The position numbers were made by a program, and so were the translations under genes. 64,000 nt of DNA from Coenobita brevimanus. Its lineage: Eukaryota; Arthropoda; Malacostraca; Decapoda; Coenobitidae. Positions 1 through 10,560 of this stretch are shown one piece after another. The stretch spans positions 13,836,203 through 13,900,202 of the forward strand of contig CM064713.1 of assembly GCA_032717465.1 (NCBI GenBank). The letters run 5' to 3'. The notes beneath the pieces are model-generated. The model saw only the letters and a program-made list of their open reading frames with translations. It searched no databases and was not told the DNA's origin. How positions within the stretch are numbered: position 1 is the stretch's first letter; the number at the start of each line of letters is the position of its first letter.

Positions 1-112
1 TGCGGGAAGGAGGGGACAGCTCAAGCAGCCCAAGTTATCAGCATCAACTAGAATTTCCCAGTTGAAGTAACATGTATTAATCGGTCACGCCTCGGTAAGC
101 TGAAATTAAGCC

Positions 113-114
<2 letters not shown>

Positions 115-149
<35 letters not shown>

Positions 150-232
150 GCGAGGAAGAAGGAACCAAAGGCCATGAGCCCGCAAAACAGTTCCCCTCAC
201 GAGAAAAACAAAATACAATAGAGACCCAAATT
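115..232 (-). mobile_element. Short poly-A retroposon insertion
   Basis: A run of 32 T is followed by about 86 bases that are absent from the paralogous arm, where the flanks join through a short unrelated 14-base stretch. A poly-T start on the plus strand means a poly-A tail on the minus strand, as expected for a SINE-like or processed retrotransposed piece. No target duplication is clear. Confidence 0.45.
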
Positions 233-286
233 CAATATCACGCTTATCACATTATATCACGCTCATGACATTATACAGACTGGGGT

Positions 287-1020
287 CAGACATGGAGCCG
301 AAGCCGGCTTAGGCTTCATGACGCCATGGTTTTTAGGTCTTGGCTTAGGCTTCATGAAGCCATGGTTTTTGGTCGCGGCTTAGGCATCATGAAGCCATGA
401 TTTTTAAGTCGCGGAATCGGCTTCATGAAGCCATGGTTTTTGGTCGTGGCTTCGGCTTCAGGAAGCCATGGTTTTTAGGTCGCGTTTTCGGCTTCAGCTT
501 CGAAGCCAAGGGCATGGCTTCAGCCCCAACTGCTGGCTAAAGCACCAGACCCAGAAAATTCGTTACGGGAACAGAATATGCATAAAAACTGCCTGATTTC
601 CATATTTTCAAATCCTATCCCTTGCATCCACTTCAGCTCAATAAAAATATCAAATATTATATACAGAATCCTTTATTTCTAGACTGACGATTCCTAGGGT
701 TAACATTTGTATGTAAGAGATAATGGTACTGTACCTATTTGCCCCTAGGTAAGATGCAAGGTATTATGCACTCACTCACTTGCAAGGACTCACTACGTTT
801 GAAGTTCTGATTTTCTTACTGGCTGGTTACAACTGGCATACTGTGACACGAAGCTGATTACTGGCTTCATAAAATTCAGACAGCTTCGGCTTTGTCTCTG
901 TGAATGTTTACCTGGCTTTGGCTTCGGCTTCACGACTTTCCAAGGCCGCCGGCTTCGACTTCATGACTTTTGAAGGGCTTCGGCTTGGAAGCCAAAGAGG
1001 TGGCTTCAGTCCCATGTCTG
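287..1020. mobile_element. Non-autonomous hAT element (734 bp)
   Basis: The element begins CAGACATGGAGCC and ends with the inverted copy CCCATGTCTG, giving the CAG...CTG termini typical of hAT transposons. It is flanked by a perfect 8-bp duplication ACTGGGGT at 279-286 and 1021-1028, the hAT size. The inside is rich in repeats of GGCTTCATGAAGCCATGG and GGCTTCGGCTTC, themselves partly palindromic, and holds no transposase. The paralogous arm at 62423-62437 lacks the element. It must be moved by a transposase encoded elsewhere. Confidence 0.88.
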
Positions 1021-1794
1021 ACTGGGGTTGAGAAATCCATTGGTTGGGTACAGTGGTATGACAATACAACTTGTCATGGCAATACATAATGCCAATACAT
1101 AATTATTGACAAATGTCATAACATTAATGGTACTGACATGCAAATATGACTTACGGAAGGGGTCACTTTACTACTTTACTTATACTTTGTATAAAACATG
1201 TATTGATGTTATCCATTCTCTGTACAAATACACAATTTAAGAATGCTATAAATATCATTCAGACGAGTAAATATTCTATTAGGGAGTGCAACACATAACT
1301 ATTACTGGTGGAATGGCGACAGCTGTTGGAACAAGTCTGCGTTAATAATATTCTTCACAGAAATGGTCGCAGTTTTAAGACAGATGGGGACAACCTCTAT
1401 GTTCTTTTAATACAAATTTCAGATATTCTGTGAAAATAAGATTATGTTTCATATAGGTATGATAACACATTTATTGCTGGTGATGGCAGTAGAGGAATAA
1501 AGTTAAAATTATTTACCTTTATCAAGAGACTTGCCTTACCGTACACATGTACCTCACATCACTCATTCACTCCCTCACTCATTCATTCCCTAAGAAAATA
1601 CACTGTATGTGTGTGTGCACACACGAATAACATTTGTGGCAACTCATTTATTCCAGAGTACCCGGTATGCAATGCTGTCAGCACTGCACTGTTGCATTTC
1701 CCAGTGGCTAATTATCTCAAAGCTAATGCCACTTTACATCTGCAGATAAAAACACGCAGCCGGCCGGGGTCAGACGGGTTTAGAGGACTGGTTG

Positions 1795-2420
1795 GAATTT
1801 GGGCGTGGTCGGACGTGGGATATGGGTGTGGCTAGACATAGTTGGGATTTGGGGCGACATTAGACGTGGGATATGGGTGTGGCTAGGACTAGTTGGGATT
1901 GGGCGTGGCTGGATGTGGGATACTGGTATGGCTAGAACAGGATGGGATTTGAGTGTGGCTGGACGTGGGATATGGGCGTGGCTAAAACTGGTTGGAATTG
2001 GGCGTGTCTAGGTGTAGGATTTGGCTCTGGCTGGGCGTGAGAGTTGAATGTGGCTGAACTTGTGACTGGGTGTGAGATCTGGGTGGGGCGGGGAGGGGAA
2101 TTTGGGTGAGGCGGGGCAAAGTATGTGGGTGAGGCGGGGCGAGGGATTTGGGTGGGGCAGGGCAAGGGATTTGGGTGGGGCAGGGAAAGGGATTTGGGTG
2201 GGGCGGGGAGGGGGATTTGGGTGAGGTGGAGCAAGGGATTTGGGTGGGGCGAGGCGAGGGATTTGGGTGGGGCGGAGTATGGGATTTAGCCATGGTTGTG
2301 CTTGATAATTGCGCGTGGGATCTGGGCGTGGTTGGGAGGATGGATGAGGACTAGACAGGATTCAGGTAAGGCTGAGTGGGATTTGGGCGTGTTTGGGAAT
2401 GGGATTTAGGCGTGGGATCT
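1795..2420. repeat. G-rich minisatellite in the inverted-repeat arm
   Basis: Degenerate tandem units of roughly 45-50 bp carry GGGATATGGGTGTGGCTAG and GGGATTTGGGCGTGGCTGG. They grade at 2080-2330 into about 20-25 bp units of GATTTGGGTGGGGCGGGG. The same array is present inverted at 61170-61660. Strong G runs at regular spacing could form G-quadruplexes on the plus strand. Open frames here on both strands follow from the repeat and are not taken as genes. Confidence 0.8.
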
Positions 2421-2549
2421 AAGACAGACGGGGAATTGGGGGGATTTGGGCGTGGTTGGAATGGAATTTGGCCGTTGTTGAATGCGGAGAGGGGTGGCTC
2501 CTGGGACTTGGGCTGGAGGCTGGAGAGATGTGGTGGAGTGAGGTCTGGT

Positions 2550-3384
2550 GGGGTGGGGTATACTGATGAAATCTGGTATGGTGTGGTGTTATGTGGTGGG
2601 CTGGTGAGATGTGTGGTGTGATGGGATGTGATGTGGTATGTGGTGTGCCGTGATGTGATGCATTGTGAGATGTACTATTATAAAGAATGGGGGTATATGA
2701 GGCTGCTGTAAGGAATGGTGTGGTCTAAAGCGTGCTGTTGTGGTGGGTTGTGGTGTGGTGGGGCCAGTTTTATTTTGTGTGGTGTGGTGTGGTGTGGTTT
2801 AGTGTGGTGTTGTGTAACGACGAGTGACGTTGAGAGCTGTAGACAAAGCAATAAAAGGGTGGTTTGGGGATGATGGTGGAAAATGAAAGAAAAGGGTTTA
2901 GCCGTGAAGGTCTTTGAATGAATGGGTGTGGTGGAGTGATGACGTATAGTGTGGGAAGGGAAGTGTGGTGGTGTTAAGGTGTAACTTGTGGAAAGAAGAG
3001 AAGTAAAAGTGTAAGAGGTGCAGTTTGTTAGAAGAGGTGGTGTGGTGAGTAGGTGACAGTGAGTGGAAAACGGAAGTGTGGAGAGACATGTTAAAAGCAC
3101 GGTTTGGGGGGGGGGGGAAGTGTGAATGTGTGGAGAGTGGGATAAAAGATGTTGGAAGGGACTGGAGTTTGATGTGAGGAAAACAAGAGGCTTTCACAGA
3201 GGAGATGTGTACGTGTAAAATGTGTAAACAAAAAGTGTGGGAAGAGCTACAAGTTAGATGTACGGTGGGGGAACAAAAAAAGAGGTAGGGAGAAAAGATG
3301 TAAAGGAATAAGGTGTTAAAACAGGAGGAACTGAAAGATGCAGGACGAGATGAAAGATGGAAATGTAGGCTATGACCCGAAAGG
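2550..3384. other. Purine-rich, GTG-rich low-complexity tract
   Basis: No gene is visible. The plus strand is strongly G+A over C+T, with runs such as TGTGGTGTGGTGTGG and AAAAGTGTGGGAAGAG. The same texture resumes at 6895-7150, so the tract was probably continuous before the RTE-like element entered. Confidence 0.6.
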
Positions 3385-3715
3385 TCTATCTATCTATATC
3401 TATATACCTAGGCTGCTTCCCCCAAGGAAAGGGAGGTAGCCGAGACAGGACGACACACACTCCATTTACTCATCCATTCAAACACATTCATTCGCATCTT
3501 AGCCCCAAAGGGGAGAAAGGGACAGATCCTCACCGCACCACACCCCACAAGGGTCAACTGCGCAATGCAATCAGTGACATCCGCAGCAGGGCCCGACAGC
3601 AGAACTGGTTTACCCCTGCCACATCATAACAAACCCATCCCCTTACCCGCACCTGACCTGACTAGCTGATCAGACCAAATGCGGGAGAATATCCCCTCAG
3701 GGGCTGCGTCATCAC

Positions 3716-4087
3716 TTATTCATTCACAATTTCTCTCCATTTATTTCTGTCACGCACAGCCACTCTTCCTTGCTCAACAGACATCCCTCTCACATCCAGT
3801 GCTCTCTTCACACTGTCCATCCATCCTATTCGTGGTCTTCCTCTCAGCCTTACACCTCTCACATCAGATCTAGTTATCTTTTTCACCAATCGCACATTAT
3901 CCATTCTCTCCATATGCCTAAACCATCGCAACACCCTCTGCTCAACTCTACCAGCCATCTCCCGAACAACTCCAGTTCTCCTTCGCACTTCATCATTTCG
4001 CACCCGATCCATACGCGTCACTCCACACATACTCCTCAGACACCTCATCTCCATTACATTCAAACTTTTCCTCTCTGCTACACCCAT
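3716..4087 (-). pseudogene. RTE-like C-terminal domain
   Basis: The 123-codon segment has the order LNVMEMRCLRSMCGVTRMDR, RVLRWFRHMERMD, RGRPRIGWMDSVKRAL, which is the conserved C-terminal region after the RT of RTE and similar elements. Its function is not established. It ends at 3716 and is followed by the 3' UTR. The same region is seen in the plus-strand copy near 44300-44560. Confidence 0.78.
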
Positions 4088-4090
4088 ATT

Positions 4091-5167
4091 CTATGTTTCA
4101 GCCCCATATAAAGCAGTCGGTACCACAACACCCTCATACAGCCTTCTCTTTACATCCATTCTAAGCGAACGACATTTAAACACTTTTTTCATTCCTCCCA
4201 GCACCTTTCCTACTTCATTTATACTAAACTTCACTTCTGCATCTATTCTTCCATCCACAGCAACATGTGACCCTAGATATTTAAAACAATCTACCTCCTC
4301 AAGCAACTCACCATTCAAAACTATATTCATCCCCCTACCATCTATCAACCTCGCACACTTCATCACTTTACTCTTATTCTCATTTACCTTCAAATTCCTC
4401 CTTTCACACACACTTCCAAACTCCTCTACCAACTGTCTCAATCTCTCCTCTGAATCAGTCACCAGTGCAGTATCATCTGCAAACAGCAGCTGCTTCAGAT
4501 TCCAATCTCCACCATCAACATTTACCAGACTCAGACCATCTAAAACTCTTGCATTCACCTCCCTTACAACACCATCCATGTAAATATTAAACAACCAAGG
4601 CGACATCACACATCCCTGTCGCAGCCCCACTCTCACGGGAAACCAATCACTCACAGCCTTTCCCACTCTTACACATGCCCTACTATTTACATAAAAACTT
4701 TTCACCCCTTTTAGTAACCTACCATCAAGTCCATACAATCTTAAAACAGTCCACAAAGCCTCCCTATCAATGCTATCATACACTTTCTCTAAATCCATAA
4801 ATGCCCAAAACACATCCTTGTCTTTCGCTAAATACTTTTCACACACTTGTCTCACAGCAAACACGTGATCAACGCATCCCCTCCCTCTCCTAAAGCCACA
4901 CTGCTCATCACTAATCACTCCCTCTGTACCCTCTCTAACTCTCATAATTAACACTCTACCATACACCTTACCTACAACACTCAACAGACTTATACCCCTA
5001 AAGCTAGTACATTCATACTTATCACCCTTGCCTTTATACAACGGGACCACACAAGCACTTGCCCAGTCAATTGGCACCATATCTTTCTCAAAGCACACAT
5101 TCAACAATCTTACTAACCAGTCAACAATAGTCACTCCACCAATTCCTTCAGGCATTCCACAGCACAC
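4091..5167 (-). pseudogene. RTE-like reverse transcriptase domain
   Basis: A 358-codon segment carries the RT core: FRGISLLSVVGKVYGRVL, EQCGFRRGRGCVDHVFA, FMDLEKVYDSIDREAL with the first catalytic Asp, GLRQGCVMSPWLFNIYMD, and LLFADDTALVTDSEE with the FADD catalytic pair. LKVNENKSKVM and CFKYLGSHVAVDG follow. The FRGISLL and LRQGCVMSP forms are typical of RTE-clade polymerases. The active-site residues are intact, but both ends need frame changes. Confidence 0.85.
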
Positions 5168-5949
5168 CCATCCATACCTGCAGCTTTCCCTGTTTTCATC
5201 TCCTTTACTGCCTTCTCCACTTCCTCCTTCGTGATCAAAGAATCATTCAACTCTCCCAACACATTTATTCCTTGCACCCTTCCATCCGCCACAATCTCAG
5301 CCACCCTTTCCTCCTCTACATTTAACAATCTTTCAAAATACTCTGCCCAGCTCTTCCTTACTGCATCCATCTCAATTAACATCCTTCCATCCTCTGCTTT
5401 TACTCGTTCTTCCTTCCCAGACTCTCCCTTTCGCACCCTTTTCACCTCCTTCCAAAACATTTTCTTATTCTGTTGAAAATTCTCTGTCAGCCGCCTACCC
5501 CACCTCTCATCTGCTGCCACTTTAGCATCACGCACAGCCCTTCTCGCTCTACTCCTCTTTTCCTTATACCTTTCATATGACATTTCATCCTTCCTCTGCA
5601 GCCACACTTCATATGCACGTCTCTTCTCGGCCACAGCCATACTTACTTCCTCACACCACCATTCACTTCCTTTTCTTACACCACCACCCACACGTCTCAC
5701 ACCACACACCTCTTCTGCATGCCCCACCACAGCACTCTTAAACAACTGCCATTCCCCCTCCACGCTGCCATTTTCCCGATCTTTCACTGCGTTCCACTCA
5801 TCTTTCAATTTCTCCTGATACTCTATCTTTTTCTCTCTTTTATCCAACACACTCACTTTCAAAACCTCCCTGCCACACCTAACCCTCCTAGCTCTCACCC
5901 ATCTCTTACCTACTCTTAACTTTCCCTCCACCAGGTAGTGGTCAGACAT
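5131..5949 (-). pseudogene. RTE-like linker between endonuclease and RT
   Basis: A 272-codon open segment begins with the last endonuclease motif (MSDHYLVEGKL). It continues through a highly charged, Arg/Lys/Glu-rich helical stretch with the EKRRAYEVWLQ and ERYKEKRSRARRAVRDAK types seen between endonuclease and RT in RTE and related elements. It ends at KAVKEMKTGKAAGMDGCAVE, the usual entry into the RT domain (K..KAxGxDG). Translation then has to move to the overlapping segment at 4091-5167. Confidence 0.78.
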
Positions 5950-6645
5950 ACCTCCACCCTCCCTCTTAGAACTCTCACATCCAACAATCTTCCTATTACA
6001 TTCCTAGACACAACCACATAGTCCATCAAAGCTCTATCAACAACCCTTCCACCCTCCTGTCTCCCCCATGTATACTTACAGTATATCTTTCTTCTCAAAC
6101 AGCGTATTCCCAATCACCATCTCTCGCTCAACACACATCGCTATCATTCGTTCCCCATTTTCATTTCTTCCAGGCACACCATGCATACCAACTACGCCTT
6201 CAACTGCTACATTTCCCACTCTAGCATTCAGATCTCCCATCATTACCACATTCACATTCCCTCCAAAACTCTGCAGACACTCATCAACATCATTCCAGAA
6301 AGACTCCCTCTCTTGTTCATCCCTTTCACTACCAGGCCCATATGCACTCACAAACACCCACAACTCACGTTCAAATTTCGCTTTCACCCACATCAGTCTC
6401 GATGACACCTCCTTCCACTCAATCACACACTGCTGTACTTCCGGACTCACTAACAAGGCCACACCTTCTCTTGCCCTTCCTCTATCAACACCTGACAATC
6501 TTCCATTCACACTTCCAAACATTGATTCCCCCTTCCCTTTCATCTTCGTTTCACTCAAAGCTAACACATCCAACTTTCTTCTCACAAACATTCTCCCATT
6601 CTCCTCCCTTTTAGCCTCAATCGTACTACATCCACGCACATTCAT
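5916..6645 (-). pseudogene. RTE-like endonuclease domain (frameshifted)
   Basis: This is the apurinic/apyrimidinic-type endonuclease that would nick target DNA to prime reverse transcription. From the N terminus, MNVRGC corresponds to the usual N(C/V)RG start, LALSETKM carries the catalytic Glu, FVSAYGPG follows, then MMGDLNARVGN (6230-6200) with the Asp and Asn. The reading then shifts frame near 6080 and continues with MDYVVVSRN; the final SDHYLVEG block with the catalytic Asp-His lies near 5945, at the start of the next open segment. All key residues are present, but they are spread over three frames. Confidence 0.8.
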
Positions 6646-7157
6646 AGACCCAATCTTCAGGGTACGGGGATAACTCCATCCCCCATCCCTTTCTCTGGCC
6701 GGTCTCTTTTTAGGAACTAAAAAACAGAGGAGGGGGTCCCTAGTCCCTTCACCCCGCCCCTTTTAGTCGCCTTTTACGACACGCAGGGAATACGGTGGCA
6801 GTATTCTTCCTAACACAACCTGGCCGCAGAGTAGTAGTACCACCCCATAATGCGGCCAGGTTGTTTCCCCCCCCGCCACAGGGGGTACAGGGGAAAAAAA
6901 TCGATGTTAAGTGTGGAGGCATAAGTGTTTGAGGTGCAGAAAAAGGGTTGGTGGAGCAGAAAAGAGCTAGTCTATAAAAAAAAAAAAAAAAAAAGTAAAA
7001 ATAGCGTGGGTAAAAAAGGATGTGTGGAGGACAGATGCATGTGAAAAGAAAAATGACGAAAAAGGTGAGTAAGGTGTGTACAAATGAAGCATAAAAATGT
7101 GTATGTGTTATAATATTAGCTGCAGAAAAAGACGGTGTAGAAAAAACACGTGTATGG

Positions 7158-7188
<31 letters not shown>

Positions 7189-7269
7189 GATCAAAACCTC
7201 TCGATAGGCTATGCGAGCCAGCCAGTGACTGGACAACGATAATAATGACTGGTATACATTTTTTTTTTA

Positions 7270-7775
7270 GGAGGGGGAGGACGAAGAGGAAAAACAAACT
7301 TATTAAAATAAAAACCCACAGCTACACCAGATTACAAGTGTCCTTTCATAAACTGTAACAGCTGGACTTGAAGAACTGCTGTACGCTGAAGTTTGGGGGG
7401 AAACTATTCTGGGGAAGAGAATTCCAGGGAGATGCAGTTCGGGGAATAAAAGAATTTTGACTAGCATAAGTTCTGCAATATGGCAATGTGACAGTCAAGA
7501 GCGATACCAGATGCCCATGTAACACGGGGGAAGGCGTGGAGAGGTGGCACAATGGATGCAACTTTGTCTAAGCATATGCCATAAAAGTATCTGTAAAATA
7601 ATGCAAGGGAGGCAACATTCCTTCTTTCTTTTACGGGAGGTAGTTCATTTGTAACTGCAGGGTTATTAATAATCCTTCCAGCTTTGTCCATAATTTTGTC
7701 CAGTTGTTTTAGTGCAACCTCTCCAACCACTGCACTTAACATCCAGCTATTTATCACGGCTACAAAATGGCAATC
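7270..7775 (-). pseudogene. CR1/Jockey-like RT C-terminal fragment
   Basis: Two overlapping minus-strand frames give the region after the RT active site: LDKIMDKAGRIINN, LPPVKERRNVASLALFYRYF, then in the other frame NSFIPRTASPWNSLPQNSFP and QQFFKSS. The FLPRTARLWNSLP-like motif near the end is characteristic of Jockey/CR1-type polymerases. The fragment is absent at the matching place in copy B (near 56480), so it is a 5'-truncated insertion into copy A. One frameshift is needed. Confidence 0.72.
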
Positions 7776-7939
7776 CTTAAGGGGACATACGTTCACCTCA
7801 TCTTGCAGTTTTGTCTTTACCATAGTTTTCCATGGGATTCTATTTCATGATTACGTTTTCAAGTTCATAAAATATTTTAAAATTCTTTAAAAAGTGGGGA
7901 AGAGTTTTTAAAACGGTTTTTTTACAGTTCCTAACGATA

Positions 7940-8216
7940 CCGAAGTCAGACGGACGCCATTTTGTGGGAAGAGAAGTCAGATAGACGCCATCTTGTGGGT
8001 CGGGAAGACAGACGGACGCCATCATCGCCATGTTGTGGGGCAAGCACGCCATGTTGTGGGTCGAGAAGACAGACAGACGCCATGTTGTGGGTCGAGAAGA
8101 CAGACAGACGCCATGTTGTGGGGCGAGAAGACAGATAGACGCCATCTTGTGGGTCGGGAAGACAGACGGACGCCATCATCGCCATGTTGTGGGTCGAGAA
8201 GACAGACAGACACCAT
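7940..8216. repeat. Minisatellite block A1 (~31 bp, YY1-type sites)
   Basis: About nine degenerate units of GAAGACAGACGGACGCCAT followed by CTTGTGGGTCGG. Several units read CCATGTTGTGG instead of CCATCTTGTGG. Read on the minus strand each unit contains AAGATGGCGTC or AACATGGCGTC, which fits the YY1/Pleiohomeotic consensus AANATGGCGNC. All six frames are open through the units, so the open frames here are not evidence for proteins. The block is continuous with 20008-20172 once the inserted element is removed. Confidence 0.82.
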
Positions 8217-8314
8217 GTTGTTGTTGTTGTTGTTGGCGCCTACTCCCATCCGGGCGTTCTTGTCTTTAAACAAGATGGCTTATTTATTTATTTTTATTTT
8301 TTATTTTTTTTTTC

Positions 8315-9362
8315 TCAGTCTCTATTGTTCATTTCTATGTTGCTCCTTATATTCATAATTACTTCTCTTCGTTTCATTATTCTGCCCACTGTATTTGCTA
8401 CAACCTGTAATTCATTTTGTTTTAGTATTTCTGTTATTGATTCTTTTCCTTTAATTTCGCTTGTTAAATCTTCGTATGCTTCACATATGAATAAATGATG
8501 CTGATTTTCATTTCTCTTCTTGGCACATGTCACATATAAGGTTAGGCTCATACTTTTTCTTATAATTTTCCTTCACTTCTAGCATTCTGGTTCGAATAAA
8601 AAATATAATCTTTGCGCTTTCAAACTCTATTTCCTCTAGGTATCTCTGTTGGCCTATTTCTTGTTCCACTGATTCCTTTGTCTTACTCCCTTTTCTCATG
8701 TCTTCACAAATTTCTTCTTTATTTTTTGTCATTATTTTTTCTTTTATTACCCTTTTTGCCACTCTCTCTTCTAATGTTTCTAAGTCTTCAGGTATGCTGT
8801 ACTTTTCTTTAATGTCTTTTATTTCTCTCACGTACTCTCTTTCAAAATCTTCACAATGTTTTCTCATCTTTACTTCAACAGCGTCTTCTTCCCTATTCTT
8901 GAGTTCAGTGTAATATTCAAGTTTTCTTTGATTAATTTTGTGTTCTATTTTTACTTCCTGTGTTTCATATAATAAAGCACATTTCGGTGTTGTCCTTGGT
9001 ACTTTGATTAATTTTGTTAAGTACTGAGTCTGAACATTATTTACAGCTTTCTTTTCTTTTTCTCTTAATGTTTTCCCACTTTCCCCTCCAAACAACATTA
9101 TCGGTAATACACAAGTATTAAATAATTTTAGCCCTATTTTAATTCTACCTTTTTTCAGTTCTTTTCTATTTATGATGTTAATACATTCATTTGCTGCTAC
9201 CCTTGCTTTATTTATCATATTTTTCACTTTAATATTCTGTTTCCCTTTTTCTTGTATAATTATTATTCCCAGGTACTTATGACTTTGAGTTCTTACAATT
9301 TCTTTACCATTTATTTTTACTCTTTTTCCCTTGCCTACTAATGCTGATTGCTTTATGTTCAT
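8315..9362 (-). pseudogene. C-terminal part of ORF2 (PHD/CCCH element)
   Basis: Two overlapping minus-strand frames follow the RT. The first has KINGKEIVRTQSHKYLGII (the YLG motif after the RT palm), then FGGESGKTLREKEKKAVNN and long charged helices. It ends in NLICDMCQEEK and, after a frame change at about 8515, continues NENQHHLFICEAYEDL. Together CDMC and HHLFIC give a C-x2-C...H-x4-C cluster, like the zinc motif near the end of several non-LTR polymerases. Confidence 0.68.
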
Positions 9363-10560
9363 TAATTTCTAGTCTTTTTAATTTTAGAAATACTTCAGTT
9401 GTGTTTATTGTATCCTGTATTTTGTAATTTTCCTCTATTGCCATGATATCATCTTGAAATATTAATGGGCTTATCCTTACATTTCCTATTTTCCAATTAC
9501 TTTCTTTTTCCCTCATCATTCTGCTTAGTGAATCCATAGTTATTGAACTTATTTTGGCCCCTAGCACTGATCCCTGTCTTATCATCTCCTGTACATACAC
9601 TCCTTTACATTCCCCAATTTCAGTCATAGGTATCAATTCATTTTTCATATTAATTTCATATATCATTCTCCAGTTTTTACCCTTTATTCCCTTTAGCCAT
9701 AACTCCTTCATTACTTCCTTTAATACCATTTTGTCAAAACACTTTGATACATCAAAATATACTGCTGTTATTTCTTTCTTTTTCTGTTGTGCTTCTTCAA
9801 TAATATTTCTTATAAAAAAATGATGTTCCCTTACCGATTTTCCTTTCCTTGCCCTGCACTGGTAATCACTCATATTCTCCAGCTTTTCTGTCTCCTTCAT
9901 TTCTATTATTTTCTCCATCATTTTCATCAGGTGTGAGTTCAGTATCAGTCCTCTAGAATTGTTTAAATTTTTCTTGTTACCTTTTCCCTTATATATATTT
10001 TTTATGTATGCCTTGTGCCACTCATTTGGTATTATTTCTCTATCATATATTTTCATCATCATTCTTATTATTGAATCCTTCATATTTTTCCCACATCTTT
10101 TAATCATTTCATTGCTAATTTTATCTGGGCCAGTTGCTTTACCAGTCTTTAACTTTATTACCATTTTCACCTCTTCCTCACTTAATTTTTCCTCTTCCTT
10201 GTTTTCATACATCCAACATTCTCTGATCATACTCTCTAAGCAGTCTGTGTATTCCTCATATCCTTTTGTTAAGTCATTTGTTTTGTATATCTCTTTATAG
10301 TATTCTGTAACTCTTTCCTTTATCTTTTCTGGGTTTCTTATATCACTTCCATCTTTATCTCTTACTACATACTGCCACTGGGGTTCCTTGTTAAGTCTTC
10401 TCCTTAACTTCCACAGCGTATCACTATTATTTCTTTTATCATTAAGCTGATTACTAATTTCTTCTATTCTTCTTTCCTCATTTTCATTTATATATTTTGC
10501 TATATTTTGCTCAATCTCTTTTCTTTCTGTTATAAAGTTTGCTTTTCTGGTTTTTATCAT
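9304..10560 (-). pseudogene. Reverse transcriptase of the PHD/CCCH element
   Basis: A 418-codon segment. Visible motifs in order: KLKTGKATGPDKISNEMIK, KAYIKNIYKGKGNKKNL, SRGLILNSHLMKMMEKIIE, YQCRARKGKSVREH, AVYFDVSKCFDKM (first catalytic Asp), VYVQEMIRQGSVLGAKISS, and LIFQDDIMAIEENYK, where FQDD replaces the more common Y/FADD. The catalytic Asp pair is kept. A frame change at about 10550 links it to the endonuclease segment and another at about 9350 to the C-terminal part. Confidence 0.78.

Larger units (their letters stand above)
1..2549. repeat. Left arm of long inverted repeat
   Basis: This segment is the reverse complement of 60372-62590 over almost its whole length, with roughly 90 percent identity by eye. 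The match starts at the first bases of the window, so the repeat may continue to the left. It breaks off at about 2549, just after a shared GGAGAGATGTGGTGGAGT block. Differences between the arms are mostly insertions: a poly-T retroposon and a hAT miniature element in this arm, and a palindromic element in the other. The outer 1.7 kb is ordinary AT-rich sequence; the inner 0.75 kb is a G-rich minisatellite. I do not recognise a coding region, and the small open frame at 1611-1835 is shared by both arms but shows no known domain. It may be an unknown transposon present twice in opposite orientation. Confidence 0.85.
3385..6890 (-). mobile_element. RTE-like non-LTR retrotransposon, nearly full length, frameshifted
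   Basis: Read on the minus strand, this is a 5' leader (about 6890-6660, with the block CCTGCGTGTCGTAAAAGG), an apurinic-type endonuclease, a reverse transcriptase and a C-terminal domain. A 3' UTR follows that ends in TATAGATA repeats near 3385. A single endonuclease-RT product with a short repeat tail matches RTE-clade organisation. The coding part needs several frame changes (near 6080, 5940, 5140 and 4090), so this copy is dead unless base errors explain them. A 281-bp copy of only the 3' UTR sits at 53683-53963. Related fragments lie at 26040-26230 and 43745-44700. The clade call rests on RT and C-terminal motifs and is inference. Confidence 0.82.

Noticed and set aside
7993..8273. Trinucleotide (TTG)n expansion inside a gene at 8217
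   Set aside because: It is the (CAA)n tail of the minus-strand non-LTR element, at the junction with the minisatellite.
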